Positions 57,994-64,000 of a stretch of 64,000 nucleotides of DNA are shown piece after piece. A program made the translations under genes and the position numbers. Positions within the stretch are counted from its first letter, which is position 1. The number at the start of each line of letters is the position of its first letter. Source of the stretch: Lunularia cruciata (lineage: Eukaryota; Streptophyta; Marchantiopsida; Lunulariales; Lunulariaceae); contig OX419759.1 in assembly GCA_948567375.1 (NCBI GenBank), positions 51,809,493 to 51,873,492 of the forward strand. Direction: 5' to 3'. Below the pieces are notes generated by a model. The model searched no databases and was not told where the DNA came from. It was given only the letters and a program-made list of their open reading frames with translations.

Positions 57994-59809
57994 TTACAAG
58001 CGGGCTTCGACGGCAGCACAGTGTTTCCTCCATCCATAAGGATTCACTGTCTGAATATTGCCCATTGTGATCATAGCCACTCCGAAATCGTACAAGAATG
58101 ACTGAGAGTCTTGCACGGCCTTGATAGCGTATTGTACCCCCAAGGGGTCGCTCATGAGTGTCACGTCTGATTCCATAAGTCCTTTGTTTGTCAGAAGATC
58201 CAAGTAATAAGAAGAATCGAAAGTCCCATTTGTTGAGTCCGAGGCCATGAAGTTTAGAGGCTGGTCTTCTGGGCAGCGAGTCTTGAGCCAGGCAGCAAAA
58301 GCTGCGTCCAATGAAGGGTCTGTATTATTTAGACCATCGAAGTTGTACAGTCTCTCAAGGAATGCTCCACAGTGAAATTGTCCAATGGAATGTCCGCCTG
58401 TATTTGATCATGAGGTCAAGCAAAAGGATTACGATGAGGGACGATAGCATGTGTTCAATCTGCAGTGCGCTCAGGCTAGGTCGATAAAGCGCTAAGTATG
58501 TGTATCTTGTTTAACAGGATTGATTCTAGATGTTGAAAAATTATAAGCACAGGAATCAGTAGATCTGAAACCACACGGTTTCATGCTCACCTAATTGAAC
58601 TGCAACTGTGAACAAAATTCTGAAAGGATGCCTAAATGTGAAATCACTTGAGTGAACGTGAAAATTTTTGGGGGTCCGGTTGTACCTGACAGGATAATCA
58701 TATCCCGTGCGTCAAGTCCAACTTTCGCGAAAGTAGCAACCAGCTGGGCAAAATCGTCTGTTCGTTTATGCAAGCTGCTGTTTACTGCTTCCGCGATTGA
58801 AACAGCCCCGTCCACTCTGCCCAGGAATACTGGCCAAGCCCAGCCACCAACCTGTGGTATGTGGTTATGTAAAAACAGCAACATAGTAAGCCTCATCTTC
58901 TGTTCTGATGTCGGTTTCGAATTCTGATAGTTCTGCATGGAACTTTGAACTTCTATCTTCAACGGCAATGGTAGCGTCTTCACGTCGCAAGGATGAAATA
59001 ATCAAATTTTTAAAAATTTTGTGGTTATAGATTGTCAATAGCTATAACTAGTCCTTTATCTAAGCTATCTTATAGCTTACATAATGTCTATAGCTTATCA
59101 TGGTCAGGCATAATCACTTGAAACTGTGGTCCTTGCTTGTGTCCTATTTTGCTTTCATCTTGGTACGTGGCACCGGTAGATGTCCAGGAAACAATTTCAG
59201 AATGTACTCACTCACCTTGGCAGTTGCGTCTCGTGCTACCAAAGCCAAAATGTCAGCACATGATACCACACCAGGGCATTCACACTCGAGCTTCATTTTG
59301 ATCTCATCAATCTTCTCGAAACCTCTTAAAGACCCTTTGTTTAGTAGAGCATCCTTTTCGGCTACCATATCTTGGGTTGAGTTGAGAAGCACGGATCCAT
59401 CACAACCCTGTATATTCACATATTGCAAATCTCGTCACAAAATTGGCACTTTCAAGTTTCCTGTACAAGCTTAACTGTTCTCGCCATAGTACACAAATTT
59501 TGCTTAGCATAAAGATTCGGACTAGAAACCTTTTCAAATCTTGGGAACAAATTTGGAATGGATAATAGAAAATAGTAACTTACTCCAACGAAGCAGTCAT
59601 GAATGCAAACGCACAAGACCTGCAGCCAATCCCCAATCTGCCTCGACAATTGCATCTACCTGTTGCTTCACTACGGTTTTCACCTGTGCACAGGTATTCT
59701 TATAGAAATCCACAGAAAGTTCGGCATTTGAAACTACTGCTGCTACTCCCAGCAGAAACATCATCACGCTCATTGCCAAGTACGACAGTGTCGACTGTGA
59801 GACTGCCAT
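57994..59809 (-). pseudogene. PRX: Class III peroxidase copy with exon 1 frameshift
   Basis: Duplicate of 16758-18569. Exon equivalents on the minus strand: 59809-59584 (226 nt), 59407-59216 (192), 58851-58686 (166), 58397-57994 (404), all splice signals intact. Exon 1 is 2 nt shorter: a deletion in the RLHFHDCF codons (about 59600) turns the reading into a stop after about 70 residues, removing the distal histidine and everything after it. TCP is also changed to TCA. Exons 2-4 remain open and keep [19 protein letters not shown] and GGHSIG. This copy keeps the usual DPSLD motif that the other copy lost. The break looks recent. A sequencing error cannot be excluded from one sequence. Confidence 0.88.
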
Positions 59810-60588
59810 TGTGGAGACCTTGTTTGCTAGTGTCTTCCGATCTCTCGTCTAATTCCTGTATCGACGTAAGATTCGTGATCCCTTACCTAGCCAAAGGTAG
59901 TTCGACCCCCGCAAATGGTCAAAACCACCTTTCTGCACAATTATAAAAAGAGCGCGTGAGGAATAGCAAGAAGAAATTTGAATAACGAATCTGAAGTTGA
60001 TCAGTGTGATTCAATTTAGGTGATGTCATGTATATGCACTTAGACCTATTGGCAAGACCTAGTTCAAACATGTAAACACCAAGAAAAAACTTCACTTACG
60101 TGCAAAGGTGAAGGGTGTGGAGAAGAACTCTCGACTTGTGAGTTGTGATCTGTGATAGCCCACCATTTATACGTCATTTAGGCGACCTGAAGACTGCAAC
60201 AGCCTTGTCTTTTCTCCCATACCTTCGTGGTCTGTGTTAGGCATGATCTATCGGAATAAATGTTGACGAACCAGGAACGCATAACTTTAATGTTAGACTA
60301 AGATTTAGAAGGATTCTTGGCATGGAATGAGGCACCGGGGTGGATTCGATGGCTGTTGTGAAGCACTCCTGTAGATTTTGCATAGTTGCAGCTGAGGTGA
60401 TAGATTGTTTTGGGTGGCAAGGATGACAGTAAATAGTCCTAAGGGGTAAAGCCCGCATAAGACTTCCTAGATATCCTATAGATGACCAGCCATCTAGTCA
60501 GAAACAAACAAGCGCTAGTAGGGAACGGGAAACCTTGTATAGTATCTGAGGTCATCCTCAACCGTCGTTGTATTAACTTCAACTAACT
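59810..60588. other. Upstream region of broken peroxidase
   Basis: Near-identical to 18570-19347, with the same W-box and TATA-like sequences and the same 73-codon minus frame (60237-60458). No further gene is recognised. Confidence 0.5.
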
Positions 60589-62982
60589 CATTACCTCCTT
60601 CCCCTTATTGCTATGGCTGTCAAAATTATGTGCAAATTCAAATGTAAACTCTGCATATTTTCCAACACTTCTTGACATTTTCCTCCTCTTCCAAAAATCA
60701 CTCTCAGCTTCCTTCACCCTTTGCCTTAAATTACTCTCCTTTATGAATATCAGATTTTGCTCCTCAGTGAGTCCACCTCTCCTAGATGGATCATCATTTA
60801 CTTCATCACTTAATCATTAATTGGATCTCCATGGAGTTGAGACGGCAATGAGTCAAACTCAAAGGGAGTCATATTCTCATCCTCTAGCTCATCTACCATA
60901 GGTAAGGCATGGCTAGTGTCCTTTGGCTAGTGTCCTCCTTGGATACAGGGAATTGAAAGCTGATATGGAGTATTGTGAGATGGGAAGCAATCCTCATCTC
61001 TTAAAAAACTCCCAAGAAACAACATAGCCTCCAACCTCCAAGACTCCTACTTCATCTTCTTATTGCAAGCTTGCAAAATCATCAACAAATCTATCCTCTC
61101 CAACACTTATATTTGCATCTACATCAATAATGGTAATCTTGTCCTCAATTCCCCTGGTAATTTCAACAATATCATTCTCATCTCCAAGAGCCATATTTAA
61201 AACTGAAGAGGAATATATTTCCTTTCCCCCAAACATGATATCCATTTGGTAGTAACGAGGACAACAACAATTCAATTTATTGTCAATGACCAACCCTCAT
61301 TTTATTTCCATTTCAGTGATCTCTCCCCTATGCACTTACTTCTCCCTCCAGCCTCTGGCACAGTTCTCAGTTAATTTTGCACCCTTCATAGTCTTGAGAA
61401 ACCCAATACCTAAAGTCATCAAATGATTGGCATATACAAGAATGTTGTGCTCTTTTGCACCACTTGCTACCCATCATCTCCCCTATGTATTTTTCTAAAG
61501 TGCTCTAAGCCCTTCATATATTCAAGAAGTTGCATATAGTGAGGAGGAATCATACAGAACCAATCATCAAATTGCTGCTATTACTTTGTTAGTTGGAAAA
61601 GATTTGCTCGTGGCTTGAGGAATTTTATCTTCATTTCCTCTACATCTCATCATCGGAGAAGGCACCTTCCTTGGAGGATTCAACAAACAAAGCATATTTA
61701 GGGGATAAGGTATACAAGACCAGTTATTCATGGGAGGAGGAGGCACTACTAATACCGTTCTCAAAAGACTTAGAAATCTCAAGTTTGGACTAACATTTTG
61801 AGGAATTTGGACAATATGATGGACAAGAAGGTGCACTCACTGATAAAGACTCAGTATGATCTAGACTGTTTTCTAAAAATGTACATGTGTTTGGAGGAGC
61901 TACAAAGAAAATTGGAGCATAAATAACCATCTATAAATTGCTATATATAGTTGAACCAATTCTATGCAATCAAAGTATCAAGATTAAAATCTGCAAAGTT
62001 TGCACACATATGCTCAAAATCAGCAACAAGAACATCCTTAATTTCTTCATATGCAGCCCAAAGCTGTCTCTATTCTTTGAACATGGATGATTGCAAATTG
62101 AACCTGTAGCTGTGGAAAAAACTATTTTGACTTCTGAATTTGAATCTCAATTTCATTTGAGAGAGGAGAAAATCTATAATGAAAGGGTAAAGGCATCTTC
62201 AAATTTAGGGTTTACCCTAAAACCAAAGCACCCTACATTTGGATCGAGTGAACTCTACATGAAGTCACTGCGATTGGATATGATAGATTCTACAAATGAG
62301 AGTTTGATGGACTCAAGTATAAACTCTAGATATGAGTCAGTTGTGTGGACGCTGAGTTAAAGTTCGCTTTGAAAACTTGAGGATGCTAGACTCCACGTTG
62401 TAGCCCTTCCAAATCGCGTTTAATGGGCCGGATGTACATGTTACCTGCTATGTGGTGATTTTTATTCTTTTTTCATTGTCTTTCTGATTTGACACTTGTG
62501 GGTTGGTGGTGCGGAGTATAACAAATCAGTTATGATCAAATTATTTTATTTCTATAAGAAACAGGAAAATCTCATAAAGATCCGATTCAGAAATAAAAAA
62601 TACAAAAGAAAATGTCATAATGTAGTTCTTTATTTGGCAAAAAGGATTAAGAATTGAAATTTACGGATGTAGCGGAAGCAAAGGTGGTTTTAAAGGACTC
62701 GTTGGACTCGCATAAAGAATTCACATTACATAAATTACTCGTTGGGTACCGGCGCATTGCCATGGCCATAATTTATTGAAGAAGTATTAAGTAAACGAGA
62801 TACAATGATCAAATTATATGTTTCATAGTGATAATATCTAAAAAAATAATCTCTTTTCAAGGATAATATAATCTGTAGCTGTTCCAATCAGATTTTTAGT
62901 TGCATGGATATGTATCTTAAATTCGAATCTTATTGATTGAAATTCAAGGTAAAGTCTCTCTCCGTATGTTAAACATGTCAAC
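60589..62982 (-). mobile_element. GF element, copy d (internally deleted)
   Basis: Counterpart of GF copy a up to 62168, then continuing to the F end at 62982 (TAAACATGTCAAC), as in copy b. About 1.36 kb present in copy b (roughly 34448-35808) is missing, with a telomere-like inverted repeat near the deletion point (62204-62221). The acidic minus frame is 61293-61060. Confidence 0.55.
62204..62221. repeat. Telomere-like inverted repeat
   Basis: TTTAGGG and CCCTAAA separated by TTTA, replacing the plain AT sequence found here in GF copies b and c. Confidence 0.7.
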
Positions 62983-63088
62983 AAATCATTTTGAACTATG
63001 GAATGTGCTTATCATGTGCTCACAAGTTTGCCTTCGAGTTGGATAGCCTTTGCGCTATTCAATTCTCACCCCGTTGCTGTCTTGGAGA

Positions 63089-64000
63089 TATGGACATGTT
63101 TAAAAAAAAAAGTAATTCATGATCCCATATGGCAGGACTCAATTTTACATAAACCGTACGGAGAAAAAAACAAGAAAATATACTCTCTTGTTTGGTTTGG
63201 GAAGGGTAATAGTAAATACTAATATTTTCAGACTTAGTTTAGACTATAGTCCTTTTTTCCTGCTTTGGCCCCTTTATCTTCTCCCACATCAAATACGTAT
63301 GTAGAAGCTGTCACTTTGAAATATCATCATGAGTGCAAGCAAAGGATGATACGAGCTACAGTCTAAGGTTTTTTATGAAATATTCAAGATACTGAAAGTG
63401 AAGTTATTATTAAAAGTTTCGCCATGCCTCATTGGAACCATGACAATTCAACCAGATTTTCTTTTATTATATGGAAATGTTGTTCGTTAAATAAATAGTA
63501 ATATAGTTCTTTATTATTTGATATTTAACTTAATGGGTAGAAAATGATTCCAAAAGAAAATAATATTACCATAATATTCGATTTCAGAAAAACCAAAACT
63601 AAACCAAAAATCATATAGAACAAAATCATTCAAATTTTCACAATAATAATTCAATTTGAAGATAATAATTTGTTATCAACATCAAAGTTACACTCTTTCC
63701 CAAAGACGTACCTTCATTCATTGGTATCTGGATATTAATTACTCAATCTGAAGATGTTAATTTGTTGTTAACAAAAACTCATACTCTTTGCCAAAGATGT
63801 ATGTTGTATCCTTCCCCTTTGCTATGTCTTCCCAAATAGATCTTTGTCCAAAAAGTTAGTCTTTGTAAGAACATTGTTGTATTACACTCTTTTTCATGGG
63901 AGCACACTCATTAGCTAACTATGGGGTCTATGTAGGAGATTGTATCCAAACTATTGTGGATGATTGTACACACTTGCAATCCAAACTGTCAAGAACTTTG
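63089..64000 (+). repeat. T module, copy 4
   Basis: Matches 3975-4746 and 23484-24340 and runs to the window edge. 62983-63088 between F and this module has no recognisable content. Small frames (62998-63222, 63119-63304) are incidental. Confidence 0.7.

Larger units (their letters stand above)
55071..62168 (+). repeat. Block P, copy 2
   Basis: Collinear partner of 13877-20925, same orientation. It contains the hypothetical frame (56408), the broken peroxidase (57994-59809) and GF copy d. The part up to 56407 has no gene and includes about 165 nt (56207-56371) missing from copy 1. Confidence 0.9.

Overview
This window is nuclear DNA from a land plant. It holds a class III (secretory) peroxidase gene with the classic four-exon structure and a LOB-domain (LBD) transcription-factor gene, two families confined to the green plant lineage. 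Nearly everything else is decayed Ty1/copia and Ty3/gypsy retroelements and AT-rich dispersed repeats. There are no bacterial-style operons, tRNAs, rRNAs or CRISPR arrays. The species cannot be named from this sequence. A run of exactly 200 N (32075-32274) marks a scaffold join.

Layout. 1-2323 is block A copy 1. 2341-13876 is a patchwork of repeats (families B, H, T and E, named here) and broken copia pieces. 13877-20925 is block P copy 1, with an intact-looking peroxidase gene (16758-18569, minus strand) and a truncated unknown element, GF. 20934-24390 holds more B, H and T repeats with a small inverted-repeat insertion and a local inversion. 24547-26975 is a minus-strand gypsy remnant. 25864-36567 and 36570-45590 are two head-to-tail units, each made of gypsy fragment, E, F, copia and GF. 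45612-46925 is a B repeat, 47491-49810 is block A copy 2, 50290-55038 is mostly single-copy DNA with the LBD gene (51830-52267), 55071-62168 is block P copy 2 with a frameshifted peroxidase copy, and the window ends in F and T repeats.

Main points. Blocks A and P occur in the same order and orientation on both sides of the N gap, so the window is either an old tandem duplication with different fillings or two haplotypes joined in one scaffold. The peroxidase of P1 keeps all catalytic residues; the P2 copy has lost 2 nt exactly at the distal-histidine motif. A fold-back sequence at the edge of block P survives as its left arm in P2 and its right arm in P1. The GF element occurs four times and carries conserved minus-strand reading frames of unknown identity. 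Nothing here amounts to a new biochemical system; the strongest material is the duplication history and the unclassified GF, F and H families. Alignments and divergence figures were made by eye and are approximate.
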